From contig NZ_AYJW01000029.1 of NCBI RefSeq assembly GCF_000497205.1, positions 1 to 50,129 on the forward strand: a stretch of 50,129 bases of DNA. Direction: 5' to 3'. The stretch is from Saccharopolyspora rectivirgula DSM 43747. GTDB lineage: Bacteria; Actinomycetota; Actinomycetes; Mycobacteriales; Pseudonocardiaceae. A program made the translations under genes and the position numbers. Within the stretch, counting starts at the first letter, position 1; every line of letters begins with the position of its first letter. The notes under the pieces are model-generated. The model did no database searches. It was not told the DNA's origin and saw only the letters and a program-made list of their open reading frames with translations. Positions 8,531 to 16,791 of this stretch are shown one piece after another.

Positions 8531-10900
8531 TCAGGTACCGCTGGTGTGCTGCAGCAAGTCGAACGCCGACTTCATGTGCTGGGCCACCGCACCGGCTCGC
8601 GGGGCGATCTCCGGATCGGTGGTGATTCCCGAGAAGATGGCCTCTCCCCAGTTGAGAGCGCCCACGGCAAGGCCCACCCCTTCTGCGAGGGACAGCACGG
8701 GAACCGCAGCCTCGACAGGAGAACCGCCGATTCGCGGCACCCGCCGACGACCGGGTAGGACTGAGACGATCGCGTTGAAGAAGGCCCGGTGGTAGACCCG
8801 TCGAGCTATCCAGCGGTGCAGCGGCGCAGGCAACCAGCCGAACGCGGTCAGCACCGCGCTGGCCGCCTCCGCCTGCCGGTACCGCTTCTCGGAGTCGAGT
8901 TGGTCGTCCACCGCGGCCAGGCGGGAGGTGAACGGCATCGGCCCGACCGGGAGATCGACGGCGAGCGTGCTCGTGTGATTCCCGGGGGCGTCCGCTCCCG
9001 GGCCGTCGTGCCGGATCCGCGTGGTCTGCGGGATCATGACCCGCAACTGCTGCGCACCGGACCGCGGTGTTGCCCGGTGCACCGCTTCGGCGATCAGCGC
9101 CAGCACCACCCCGGTGGTGCTCACCCGGTGCCGGCGGGCCAGCTGGCGCAGCTCGGGCGCCGGCAACTCCGCCCAGGCGATTTCCCGGCGGGAACTGCTC
9201 ATCCCGGTGACCGGACTGCGAGGGGCGAAGCCCGCCGCGGCCAGTTCGGCGATGCCGCGCAACACCGGCAAGACGTTCTTGCTCCGCCGGGGAAGACCGA
9301 TCGAGGCTCCTCGGCGCACCGGATCCGGGTGGTCCGTCAGCAAGCGCACCAGCGTGCTGGTGACGGCCAGGCCATCGCCGAGGGCGTGGTGCATCTTCAC
9401 CAGCAGGTTGCAGTGCCCGGAAGGATCGTGCAGCAGCTGCAGTTCCCACGGAGCGCGATCGGTGCGCACGGGGCGGCGGAAGAACTCGGTGACCGCGGCC
9501 CCGGTCTCTTCTGACGTGCTGAGCTGGCGCCAGTGGAGGTGCTCTTCCGGAGAACTGCTGTCCTGGCGCCAGCGCGGTCGCCGACCGGGGCGGAGAACGA
9601 GCCGCCGGGTGAGCATCGGCAGGTCGCCGACCCGCTCGGCCAGCTTCCCCCGGAGGTGTTCGGCCCACTCCTCGGCTGGTCTTCCCAGGTCCGGGAAGCG
9701 CAACAGGACACCGGTCTGCTGCGGGACGTTCGGGGTGGCGGCGTGGACGAAGAACGCGTCGGACGACCGCAGCGGTCGATTCCCGTGGTGCTGCGGCAGG
9801 TGCTGCAAAGCCTCCACCTGGTCGGCGAAGTTGCCGGAAGAGGCGTGTTCCAGGGCTCGTTTTTCCTGATCCGCCAGCTGCTGCGGATCGGAGAGCCAGT
9901 GTCGCAAGGTCTCGGTCAGTTCCTGCTCGTTCCAGCACAGGGCGGCCAGTCCGGCTCGAGCCATCAGCCTGGCGTTGGCCTTGCCGTGACCGGCGATCGG
10001 TTCGAACATCACCACCGCCCGGCCGCAGGCCAGCGCTTCCAGCGCCGTCGCACCTCCGGCGTTCGTGACCACCACGTCGGCGGCGGCCAGCAACCCCGGC
10101 ATGTCCTCGACCCACCCCAGCGGCACCACCCGGGGGTCGGGGTGCTGGCTGAGCCGCTGGTGCAGAGCGCGGTTGCGGCCGCACACCACGACCACCTGGC
10201 GCACCCGGTCTTCCCGGAGGCAACCGTCGAGGGCGCGGTCCACCGCGCCGAACCCGTAGGAACCGCAGGCGAGCAGGGCGGTGAACCCGTCCGCCAAACC
10301 GTGCCGCTTCCGCGCGAGAGCGCGGTCCTGCGGTTGGAAGGCCGAAACCACCGGGGGCACGCAGACCTCGCCCACCGCGTGCGGTTCAGCGCGTTCCATG
10401 GCGCGCAGGCTCTCCTGGCTGGCGACGTAGTGCAGGTCGATCTCCGGGTACACCCAAAAGGGGTGCGGTGCGAAGTCGGAGACCACCGCGGCCGTCGGAA
10501 CGTCGAGGAGGTCGTGCCGGCGCAACCAGTTCAACCCGGCCGTGCCCAGCGGATAGGTGCTGATGATCAGATCAGGTCGGTATTCGGCCAGCACGCGCTT
10601 GAGCCGTTGCCCGCACCAGGCTCCGGTGAAGTTCCTCGACGCGTTGGCGAACCACCGGTACCGCCACAGCGCGGCGTAGAAGAAGTCGTAGAGCCACGGG
10701 GTCGATTCCACGTTGGTCACGTAGATCCAGTTGAACGCGCGCGGAACCCAGCGGCCCATGACCTGCAGTGCGTCCAGCCAACGCGTCTGGCAGCCAGGCC
10801 AGCGCTCGTGGACAGCTTCTTCGACGGCGCGGGCGGTGGCGTTGTGCCCCTCGCCGATGGTGGCGCTGATGAGCAGCACGCGCTGCGGGTGGCCGTTCAC
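8531..10900 (-). CDS. Glycosyltransferase (MGDG synthase/MurG-like) fused to WS/DGAT acyltransferase
   Basis: A 789-residue two-domain protein. Residues about 5-370 form a GT-B glycosyltransferase of the monogalactosyldiacylglycerol-synthase/MurG type: N-terminal ISATIGEGHNATARA, then the donor-binding VVTNAGGATALEALACGR. Residues about 390-789 form a wax ester synthase/diacylglycerol acyltransferase domain. Its catalytic motif is MHHALGDG (H504, H505, D509), and the family's C-terminal half (IPQTTRIR, NHTSTLAVDLPVG, VSVLPG) follows. No stop or frameshift separates the domains. The start is GTG at 10900 with an AAAGGA site nine bases upstream. It faces the hopanoid operon. A natural reading is that one polypeptide glycosylates and then acylates a lipid; the acceptor is unknown. 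Confidence 0.88.
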   Translation of the reverse strand: MNGHPQRVLLISATIGEGHNATARAVEEAVHERWPGCQTRWLDALQVMGRWVPRAFNWIYVTNVESTPWLYDFFYAALWRYRWFANASRNFTGAWCGQRLKRVLAEYRPDLIISTYPLGTAGLNWLRRHDLLDVPTAAVVSDFAPHPFWVYPEIDLHYVASQESLRAMERAEPHAVGEVCVPPVVSAFQPQDRALARKRHGLADGFTALLACGSYGFGAVDRALDGCLREDRVRQVVVVCGRNRALHQRLSQHPDPRVVPLGWVEDMPGLLAAADVVVTNAGGATALEALACGRAVVMFEPIAGHGKANARLMARAGLAALCWNEQELTETLRHWLSDPQQLADQEKRALEHASSGNFADQVEALQHLPQHHGNRPLRSSDAFFVHAATPNVPQQTGVLLRFPDLGRPAEEWAEHLRGKLAERVGDLPMLTRRLVLRPGRRPRWRQDSSSPEEHLHWRQLSTSEETGAAVTEFFRRPVRTDRAPWELQLLHDPSGHCNLLVKMHHALGDGLAVTSTLVRLLTDHPDPVRRGASIGLPRRSKNVLPVLRGIAELAAAGFAPRSPVTGMSSSRREIAWAELPAPELRQLARRHRVSTTGVVLALIAEAVHRATPRSGAQQLRVMIPQTTRIRHDGPGADAPGNHTSTLAVDLPVGPMPFTSRLAAVDDQLDSEKRYRQAEAASAVLTAFGWLPAPLHRWIARRVYHRAFFNAIVSVLPGRRRVPRIGGSPVEAAVPVLSLAEGVGLAVGALNWGEAIFSGITTDPEIAPRAGAVAQHMKSAFDLLQHTSGT

Positions 10901-11111
10901 GAGACTGAATCCTTTCGGTCCGGCTCGTGCGTTCGAAGGTTAACCTCCGGCAGCGGTTCCGGCTGGTCGAACAACCCCTTGCGGGGCCAGCTCCCGACGC
11001 CGCGCTCGCGGGGAAGCGCGCTAGATCCGGTTCCCGGCTCGTCTTGGCTGTCCACGCGGAGCTCGTTGTGGTGTGATCGGCAGCGAGGATCGCGATCGGG
11101 AGCAGTTGCTG

Positions 11112-11282
11112 ATGAGAAGAGGGCGCCGAGGCCACCCCTGCCAGGTCGACACGTCGCAGATCGGGATGTGGACCTGCCCGGAGTGCGGGCAGAAGTGGGA
11201 GGTCCACGGAGTGGCCGGGCAGGTGGTCAAGGTCCGCAGGGTCAGCAGAATAGCGTGGTTCTTCGTCCGACTGCTGGGGTGA
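11112..11282 (+). CDS. Small zinc-ribbon-like protein
   Basis: A 56-residue basic protein with one clear CPEC pair in MWTCPECGQKWEV, an HPC segment before it, and a hydrophobic, arginine-rich C-terminus (RIAWFFVRLL). The pattern resembles half of a zinc ribbon, possibly completed by the upstream His/Cys or by dimerisation. ATG at 11112 has a GGGAG site about ten bases upstream; an alternative GTG at 11073 would add 13 residues. No specific family is recognised. Confidence 0.5.
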   Translation: MRRGRRGHPCQVDTSQIGMWTCPECGQKWEVHGVAGQVVKVRRVSRIAWFFVRLLG

Positions 11283-11359
11283 TCCCCGCGAATGCGCTGA
11301 CTGCGATTGCCGGTTTGGGGGTATCCGGCCTGCGGGAACGGGAAATCGCAGCGGGGATC
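11281..11359 (+). other. Large imperfect stem that would enclose the ribosome site of the next small gene
   Basis: GATCCCCGC (11281-11289) pairs perfectly with GCGGGGATC (11351-11359). TGCGATT (11302-11308) pairs with AATCGCA (11344-11350), and GCCGG (11309-11313) with CCGGC (11325-11329). The right arm is continuous through 16 bases. It includes the purine-rich stretch just before the ATG at 11364, so folding of the RNA could hide that start. It could equally act as a terminator for the zinc-ribbon gene. Pairing is read directly; function is inference. Confidence 0.5.
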
Positions 11360-11363
11360 CGGT

Positions 11364-11525
11364 ATGGGCAGTGCAGTCCTGATCGTTGTGGTGGCCGTTG
11401 CGGCGGTCATCGTGCTGGTGCTGATCGGTTTGCTGCTGCTCCAGCAGCGGACTGCGCGGCTGCAGCAGCGCCTCTCCGAACGCTCCGAGGAGGAGAACGG
11501 ACGGCGTGAGGACACCGCTGAGTGA
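11364..11525 (+). CDS. Small single-pass membrane protein
   Basis: A 53-residue protein: one long hydrophobic helix (about residues 4-26, rich in Val, Ile and Leu) followed by a charged coiled-coil-like tail with Gln, Arg and Glu. The tail would face the cytoplasm by the positive-inside rule. ATG at 11364 is preferred because the preceding in-frame residues lie in the stem structure and look unlike protein. The ribosome site is weak and inside the stem. No family recognised. Confidence 0.45.
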   Translation: MGSAVLIVVVAVAAVIVLVLIGLLLLQQRTARLQQRLSERSEEENGRREDTAE

Positions 11526-11848
11526 GTTGCAGCGCCGCTGGGAGAACCGCATCAGAACCTTCCCGTCCCCGCGGTCGCGGCAGCAGCGCCGCTCGTCGGG
11601 TGCAACTGCCTTCGCGCTCGTTCGGCGTGACGGCGCAGCTGAACCAGCTCTCGCCGAGCGGGCTGCGGGCGGCCGACGGTGAGCAATGACGCACTCGCAC
11701 GGACGGACCTGCGCAGATGTGTGCCTGGGACAGATCTTGGGGAACTGCTGGGGACAGAGGGGTTTCCCTGAGCAGGGAAGAAGACAGGAAGTGGTTCACG
11801 ACCAGCGTGGTCCCCGGCAAGAAGGGGCAGTCCCGCAAGGGGGGCCAG
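11526..11848 (+). other. Gene-free stretch before the GAF-ANTAR gene
   Basis: About 320 bases with no ORF that I can support. Frames open on both strands here are GC-rich shadows with odd composition. The GAF-ANTAR frame stays open back to 11717, but that extension lacks conserved sequence. The only clear signal is the AAGGGGGG ribosome site just before 11849. The promoter of the GAF-ANTAR gene should lie here, but no convincing hexamer pair was seen. Confidence 0.5.
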
Positions 11849-12535
11849 GTGAGCAACGAGCGCAGCCGGGTGTGGTCCCCGCTGGCTCGGAACTTCGCGG
11901 ATCTCGGCCGCGACCTGTTCGCCGCCGCACGTGTGGCGGAGGTGCTGGAGCACGTGGTCGGCGTGGCGACGACCGTGATGGCCGGGGCCAACGGCGCGGG
12001 GATCACGCTCCGCGGCGCGGACGGGGTGCTGCGGACCACCTCGGCCACCGACGAGCGCTGCGCGCGCTTCGACCAGCTGCAGCAGGAAACCGCTGAAGGG
12101 CCGTTCGCCGCCGCCACCGCCGTGGACGGTACGGGCATCTCCGGCAGCCCTGACTTGGCGAAGGAACCCCTCTGGCCGCAGCTGGGGCCCCGAGCGGCGC
12201 AGGAGGGGATTCGCGGTGTCCTCTGCGCCGACATGGCTCTTCCGGCCCCCAGGGCGGGGACCCTGAACGTCTACACCAGCGAGCCGCGCGGCCTGGCCGC
12301 TTCCGATCCGGACACGCTGCTGGTGCTCGCGTCGTTCGCCGCCACCGCGCTGGCCACCACCGGGGTGGTCACGTCCGAAGAGCTGGCCGCAGAACCGATC
12401 CGCGGGCCGCTGCGCAGCGGAGAAGCGATGAAGCGGGCAGCCGAGTTGCTGATGCTGCGCCGCCGCTTGTCCGCGGAGGAGGCCTACGACGTGCTGGAAA
12501 AAGCGGTGCGGGAGTTGACCGAGTGGCGCAGCTGA
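11849..12535 (+). CDS. GAF and ANTAR domain protein
   Basis: A 228-residue protein. Residues about 20-165 have the pattern of a GAF sensor domain (AAARVAEVLEHVVGVA, GAGITLRG, QEGIRGVLCADM, GTLNVYTSEP). The last ~40 residues (GEAMKRAAELLMLRRRLSAEEAYDVLEKAV) match a short ANTAR RNA-binding domain, which promotes antitermination by binding paired hairpins in nascent RNA. The GTG at 11849 is chosen because of the strong G-rich ribosome site five bases upstream; the frame could extend to 11717. It is convergent with the stress protein, with four bases between the stops. The ligand and RNA targets are unknown. Confidence 0.8.
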   Translation: MSNERSRVWSPLARNFADLGRDLFAAARVAEVLEHVVGVATTVMAGANGAGITLRGADGVLRTTSATDERCARFDQLQQETAEGPFAAATAVDGTGISGSPDLAKEPLWPQLGPRAAQEGIRGVLCADMALPAPRAGTLNVYTSEPRGLAASDPDTLLVLASFAATALATTGVVTSEELAAEPIRGPLRSGEAMKRAAELLMLRRRLSAEEAYDVLEKAVRELTEWRS

Positions 12536-12539
12536 GCGG

Positions 12540-12986
12540 TCATGAGCCCGTCTTGTCCCGGACTATCACCACGGGGCAGTTGGCGTGCACCGCGCAGCGC
12601 CGGCTGACGGAGCCGATCAGCGTTCCGTAGAAGGTTCCGTGGCCCCGGCTGCCGACGACGAGCAGCTCGGCGTCAGCTGCCTCGTCGATGAGCACCTGGG
12701 CGGCGTGCCCGTGCTTCAAAGTCCGGCGGATGGTCACCGGAGTTCGGGTCTCCTCCTCCATCTCCTGCACGGTTTCGTCCAGGTTGCGCTGCGCTGAGGC
12801 AGCGAAGTCGTCGGGCGGCATGGGGCCGCCTTCCCAGCTGTAGAAGGCCGGGAACTCCCAGGCGCTGACCGCGTGGACCTCGGCGCCGGTCAGTTCGGCC
12901 TGGCCGATCGCCCAGCGCAGCGCTCGTTTCGAGGGTTCTGAGCCGTCCACTCCGACCACGATCTTCCGTTCCGCAGCGCTGCCCAT
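12540..12986 (-). CDS. Universal stress protein (UspA family)
   Basis: A 148-residue single-domain Usp. It has the N-terminal KIVVGVDGSEPSKRAL and the ATP-binding GSRGHGTFYGTLIGSVS (G-2x-G-9x-G-S pattern), so it is probably of the ATP-binding class. The GGAGG ribosome site precedes the ATG. Its role would be stress or dormancy tolerance, known for the family but unspecific. It converges with the GAF-ANTAR gene and has the same direction as the SDR upstream of it. Confidence 0.93.
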   Translation of the reverse strand: MGSAAERKIVVGVDGSEPSKRALRWAIGQAELTGAEVHAVSAWEFPAFYSWEGGPMPPDDFAASAQRNLDETVQEMEEETRTPVTIRRTLKHGHAAQVLIDEAADAELLVVGSRGHGTFYGTLIGSVSRRCAVHANCPVVIVRDKTGS

Positions 12987-13013
12987 GGCTGTGCCTCCTA
13001 GCCGCCTCGCCGA

Positions 13014-13865
13014 CTACGAAAGGACCTTTTCCAAGAGTTCGTCGGAGAGCGTGCGCAACTTGGCCTGTGCTTCTGGATCGTGGGCTTGATCCAGTGGTTT
13101 GGCCTCCCGGACGCCGTGGAAGTAGCAGCCGGTGAGGCCTTCCGTGTCCGGGGAGTTGACCAGCCGCAGGGTTGCTTGCACTCCTTCGTCGACGGTGCCC
13201 AAGGGGGTGACCCCGGCTTCTCGCACCATGGCGGTGTTCATGTAGGTCGCCGGGTGCACCGCGTTGACCCGGACCCCGGTTCCCTCGAGTTCCTTCGCCA
13301 AGTCGAAGGTGAACATGATGAGGGCGAGCTTGCTCCGGGCGTAGGCGCGAGTGCCGGAGTAGTTCCGGATCAGCATCGGATCGTCGAAGTCGATGGGGTG
13401 CTGGCCGGCGGAAGCGATGTTGACGATGTGGGAGGGAGCGGATTCGCGCAGCAGCGGGAGCAGCAAGCGGGTCAGGTAGTAGCTCGCGAGGTAGTTGACG
13501 GCGAATCGCATTTCTATCCCGTCGGGGCTCTCTTGGCGCTCACCTCCGGGAGGTCCTGAGCTGATCCCGGCGTTGTTGATCAGGATGTCGAGCTTTTCGC
13601 AGCACTCGGGGACGTCGTGCGCCAGCTGGCGAACTTGGTGCAGATCGGCCAGATCGGCGACCACGACGTCCAGGTCTTGGTTCCCGGTGGAGGCGGCCAG
13701 CTCGTCGCGGACGGCTTCGGCGCGCTGCGCGTAGCGGCCGTGGATGAGCACGTGCGCCCCTTCTTGCGCGAACTTTCCGACGAGCGCCCGGCCGAGCCCG
13801 TTCGTCGCTCCGGTGACCAGCACGGTCCGCTGCTTGCTTGTGCTCACGGGTGGCTCCGAATTCAT
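13014..13865 (-). CDS. Short-chain dehydrogenase/reductase, retinol-dehydrogenase-like
   Basis: An SDR of 283 residues with TGATNGLG (cofactor binding), NNAG, a catalytic Ser in VNIASAGQ and the YARSK active-site pair. The tail after the Rossmann fold (GCYFHGVREAKPLDQAHDPE) resembles the retinol-dehydrogenase/WW-oxidoreductase-like subgroup common in actinobacteria. ATG at 13865 has GGAGGA nine bases upstream; the longer frame to 13955 begins with a basic, unconserved stretch and was not used. The substrate is unknown. Confidence 0.87.
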   Translation of the reverse strand: MNSEPPVSTSKQRTVLVTGATNGLGRALVGKFAQEGAHVLIHGRYAQRAEAVRDELAASTGNQDLDVVVADLADLHQVRQLAHDVPECCEKLDILINNAGISSGPPGGERQESPDGIEMRFAVNYLASYYLTRLLLPLLRESAPSHIVNIASAGQHPIDFDDPMLIRNYSGTRAYARSKLALIMFTFDLAKELEGTGVRVNAVHPATYMNTAMVREAGVTPLGTVDEGVQATLRLVNSPDTEGLTGCYFHGVREAKPLDQAHDPEAQAKLRTLSDELLEKVLS

Positions 13866-14110
13866 CTTGCGGGTCCTCCAAGTGTGGAGATAGGGACGCG
13901 CACTTGTCATCCGCGCGAGTGCGGTGAATTTGGCTTTCCTCCTTCTGGAGCGCATTCAGGGGCGTTGGCTTCCACCGGAAGCGCGGCAGGTTGAAGAAGG
14001 GTTGTCACGCTTTGTGAATACGTACCTGACCGGGCGATTGTGACTACTAGTAATTGAAGATACACATCGAGTAACAGATTACTTTCCGTTGACCCGAAGA
14101 GGGAGCTCTT

Positions 14111-15274
14111 ATGACGACTGGACCGGAATCCACGGGCCGATACCTGGTGCTGCTCGAAGACGACGCGACCATCGTCGGCACCCGTGAGCTGACCAGGCTT
14201 GCCGGGCTCCGGTGCGCGAACACCGCGGACATCGCCGGACCCGCTCCCGCCGAGATCTTCGGGGAAGCGGACGGGATCGTGCTGCACGAACTCGGAGTCG
14301 CGCTGGTCCAAGCCAATGCGGAACAGGCCTCCCTGATCGAACGAGCCGCGGGGGAGCGAGGCCCCATCGCCGCCTTCGAGCCGGAGCGAACGGTCTACGC
14401 CATCGACGGTGAGCCGCGAGCGGAGGACGGGGAGTTCACCTGGGGACTGCAGGCGGTCCGCGGAGACCGCAGCGAGCCCACCGGTGCCGGGGTGCGGGTG
14501 GCCATCTTGGACACCGGGCTCGACCAGGAGCATCCCGACTTCGCCGATCGCGACATCGTGGCCGGCTCGTTCGTCCCGGGAGCCGACCCCCACGACGGCC
14601 ACGGGCACGGCACGCACGTCACCGGCACCGCGTGCGGTCCGCGGCAAGCCCAAGAGGGACCCGGCTACGGATTGGCATCCGAAGCTTCGATATACGCCGG
14701 CAAAGTGCTCAGCGATGAAGGTTCTGGCACCGACAGCGGCATCCTCGCCGGAATCCAGTGGGCGATCTCCAACGGGTGTTCGGTGGTGTCCATGTCGTTG
14801 GGCGCGCCCGCTCAGCCCGGGCAACCCTACTCGCGGGCGTTCGAACAGGTCGCGCGGCGAGCGATGGCGAGGGGAACGCTCATCATCGCTGCTGCCGGCA
14901 ACGAGAGCCAGCGTTCGGCGGGGGTCATCGCGCCGGTCGGCCACCCGGCGAACTGCCCGTCGATCATGGCGGTGGGAGCGGTCGGGCCGGAACTGCAGAT
15001 CGCTGATTTCTCCTCCGGCACGGTCGATGAAATAGGGCAGGTCGACTTGGTGGCGCCCGGAGTGGACGTGTACTCGAGCTTCGCCGGGCCCGAGAAGTAC
15101 CGCAAGCTCAGCGGGACCAGCATGGCGACCCCGCACGTTTCCGGAGTAGCCGCTCTGCTCGCTCAGCAGACCGGCGAACGTGCCTGGGGCCTGTGGGCCA
15201 GGTTGACGCAGTCGGCCAGGAGACTGCCGCTGGCCTCCACTGATGTCGGTGCCGGATTGGTGCAGGCCCCCTGA
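14111..15274 (+). CDS. Subtilisin-like serine protease (S8) without signal peptide
   Basis: A 387-residue subtilase. The catalytic triad is D134 in AILDTGLD, H166 in GHGTHVTG and S337 in GTSMATPHVSG. The oxyanion Asn lies in AAAGNES. Residues 1-105 look like a small inhibitor-I9-like prodomain (RYLVLLEDD, ALVQANAEQ, VYAIDG). There is no N-terminal hydrophobic segment, so it is probably cytoplasmic or exported by an unusual route. The GAGGGAG ribosome site is strong. It converges with a helical hypothetical gene. Confidence 0.9.
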   Translation: MTTGPESTGRYLVLLEDDATIVGTRELTRLAGLRCANTADIAGPAPAEIFGEADGIVLHELGVALVQANAEQASLIERAAGERGPIAAFEPERTVYAIDGEPRAEDGEFTWGLQAVRGDRSEPTGAGVRVAILDTGLDQEHPDFADRDIVAGSFVPGADPHDGHGHGTHVTGTACGPRQAQEGPGYGLASEASIYAGKVLSDEGSGTDSGILAGIQWAISNGCSVVSMSLGAPAQPGQPYSRAFEQVARRAMARGTLIIAAAGNESQRSAGVIAPVGHPANCPSIMAVGAVGPELQIADFSSGTVDEIGQVDLVAPGVDVYSSFAGPEKYRKLSGTSMATPHVSGVAALLAQQTGERAWGLWARLTQSARRLPLASTDVGAGLVQAP

Positions 15275-15293
15275 TCGGAAAGCGCCGTCCGGG

Positions 15294-15617
15294 TCATTCC
15301 CGATCTTCGATGGCCTGGGCGGCGACCTTCGTGCAGTTCCCCAGGTCCTCGGCGGCCGCTGCGGCTTGGTCCAAGGCCACGTGCACAGCTGACGGCTCGG
15401 AGAGCGAGGGTGATTCGTACTCGTTGGCCAGCAGGTCCAACTGCCGAGCCAGCCGGGCGCCAGCCCGGGTTATGGCGAACAGAGCTTCCTGAGCAGTAGC
15501 CAGCTCCTCGGTCGATTTGATGTGCCGGGCGCTGGTTTCCAACTGGCCACCAGCCTGGGCGATGGCTTCCGCGGTAGCGCTCACCTCGTGCCAACGAGAT
15601 GTTGTGCTGCTGCCCAT
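15294..15617 (-). CDS. Helical hypothetical protein
   Basis: A 107-residue Ala/Glu-rich, almost certainly all-helical, soluble protein, acidic overall, with a lone Cys near the C-terminus. ATG at 15617 has a GGGGG site upstream. The longer frame to 15734 lacks support. The heptad-like spacing suggests a helical bundle or coiled coil, reminiscent of small type VII secretion partner proteins, but no WxG motif is seen. I do not recognise the family. Confidence 0.55.
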   Translation of the reverse strand: MGSSTTSRWHEVSATAEAIAQAGGQLETSARHIKSTEELATAQEALFAITRAGARLARQLDLLANEYESPSLSEPSAVHVALDQAAAAAEDLGNCTKVAAQAIEDRE

Positions 15618-15740
15618 GAATTGCCCCCGAATCTGCCGTATCAAGCGATCAGGTTGACCGGACGGCTTGCCGCCCAACCTCCATCCAGCGCTTACCCAGT
15701 GGCTTCGCTGGTCACACGCAAAGGTGAGCGACATCGCAGG

Positions 15741-16727
15741 TCATCGCCAGGAGGTGAACCACCATCCGGTGTTGGCGGTCCGGTTGGCCAGCACCGCGCT
15801 CATCGCGGCAAGAGCAACACCGGCCCGCCTGCTGTTCGGGACCACGGCGCGTCCGCCGAAAACGTTGTAGTCCGCCTCGACGATCCGGTCGAGGATGTCC
15901 TGGTACAGGGTGAACGCGGTGGCGATGCACGGTCGGGAGCAGGGCTTCAGCAGGGCGATCCCGTGCTCGGCGAACCGGTACGTGGCGCGGGTGCGGGCCA
16001 CTTGGTCGGCCAGAGCTCGCTGCACCTTCCGGTCGGCGATTCCCCGCTGCCGGCACCACACCAGTCGCTCCCGGTCGACCCCGAAAGCGGCCAGTTCATC
16101 GGCGGGCAGGTACACCCTGCCCCGATCCAGGTCTTCGCCGACGTCCCGCAAGAAGTTGGTCAACTGGAACGCCCTGCCCAGTGCGGTGGCGTAGGGGGCC
16201 GCTTCGGATTGGGGGCACACCGTGCCCAGCACGGGGAGGACCTGCAGCCCGATCACCGCGGCGGACCCGTGGACGTAGGTGTTCAGGGCTTCCCGGGTGG
16301 GGTACTCGTGGACCGTCAGATCCATTCGCATGGACGTCATGAAGTCGCTGAACAGCGCCGGTTCTATCGCGTGCCGGGCAGCGGTGTGCGACACCGCCGC
16401 CAGCACGGGGTGCTCGGTCCTGAGGCCCTCCAACCCGGTCTTGAGCTCCTGCTCCACCTGGTCGAGCATCTGGTGGAGCTCGGCGCGCCGAGCTGGGGCT
16501 GACAAGTCGTCGACCAGGTCGTCCACCCAGCGGGCAAAACCGTACAGAGCGTGGATGGGCGGGCGTTGCGCAGTGGTCAGCAAACGGGTGGCCAGGAAGT
16601 AGGTCCGCCCGTGCTGCGCGTTGAGTCGCCGGCACCGGTAGTAAGCCGTCCGCAATTGCGGGTCCGTGATTCCCGCGGCGTCGAGTTCTCGGCGAGCAGC
16701 GGCATTCGGTCGGGTACCGGAGAGCAT
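15741..16727 (-). CDS. crtB: Phytoene synthase-like enzyme
   Basis: Squalene/phytoene synthase family enzyme of about 328 residues, the third such enzyme in the window. Asp-rich motifs are FARWVDDLVDD and LTNFLRDVGEDLDRGRVYLP. The N-terminus (RELDAAGITDPQLRTAYYRCRRLNAQHGRTYFLATRLL) is that of actinobacterial CrtB, unlike the HpnC/HpnD pair. It would make phytoene from two geranylgeranyl diphosphates. No carotenoid desaturase or cyclase is nearby. Neither ATG 16727 nor in-frame GTG 16739 has a clear ribosome site. It lies ~60 bases after the TetR gene on the same strand and may be co-transcribed. A squalene or dehydrosqualene product is possible. Confidence 0.85.
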   Translation of the reverse strand: MLSGTRPNAAARRELDAAGITDPQLRTAYYRCRRLNAQHGRTYFLATRLLTTAQRPPIHALYGFARWVDDLVDDLSAPARRAELHQMLDQVEQELKTGLEGLRTEHPVLAAVSHTAARHAIEPALFSDFMTSMRMDLTVHEYPTREALNTYVHGSAAVIGLQVLPVLGTVCPQSEAAPYATALGRAFQLTNFLRDVGEDLDRGRVYLPADELAAFGVDRERLVWCRQRGIADRKVQRALADQVARTRATYRFAEHGIALLKPCSRPCIATAFTLYQDILDRIVEADYNVFGGRAVVPNSRRAGVALAAMSAVLANRTANTGWWFTSWR

Positions 16728-16791
16728 GTGAAGAATCACAGCACACCAGCAGTGCCCCGCAGGACGTGGACACAGCCGCTGGTGAAGCCGG

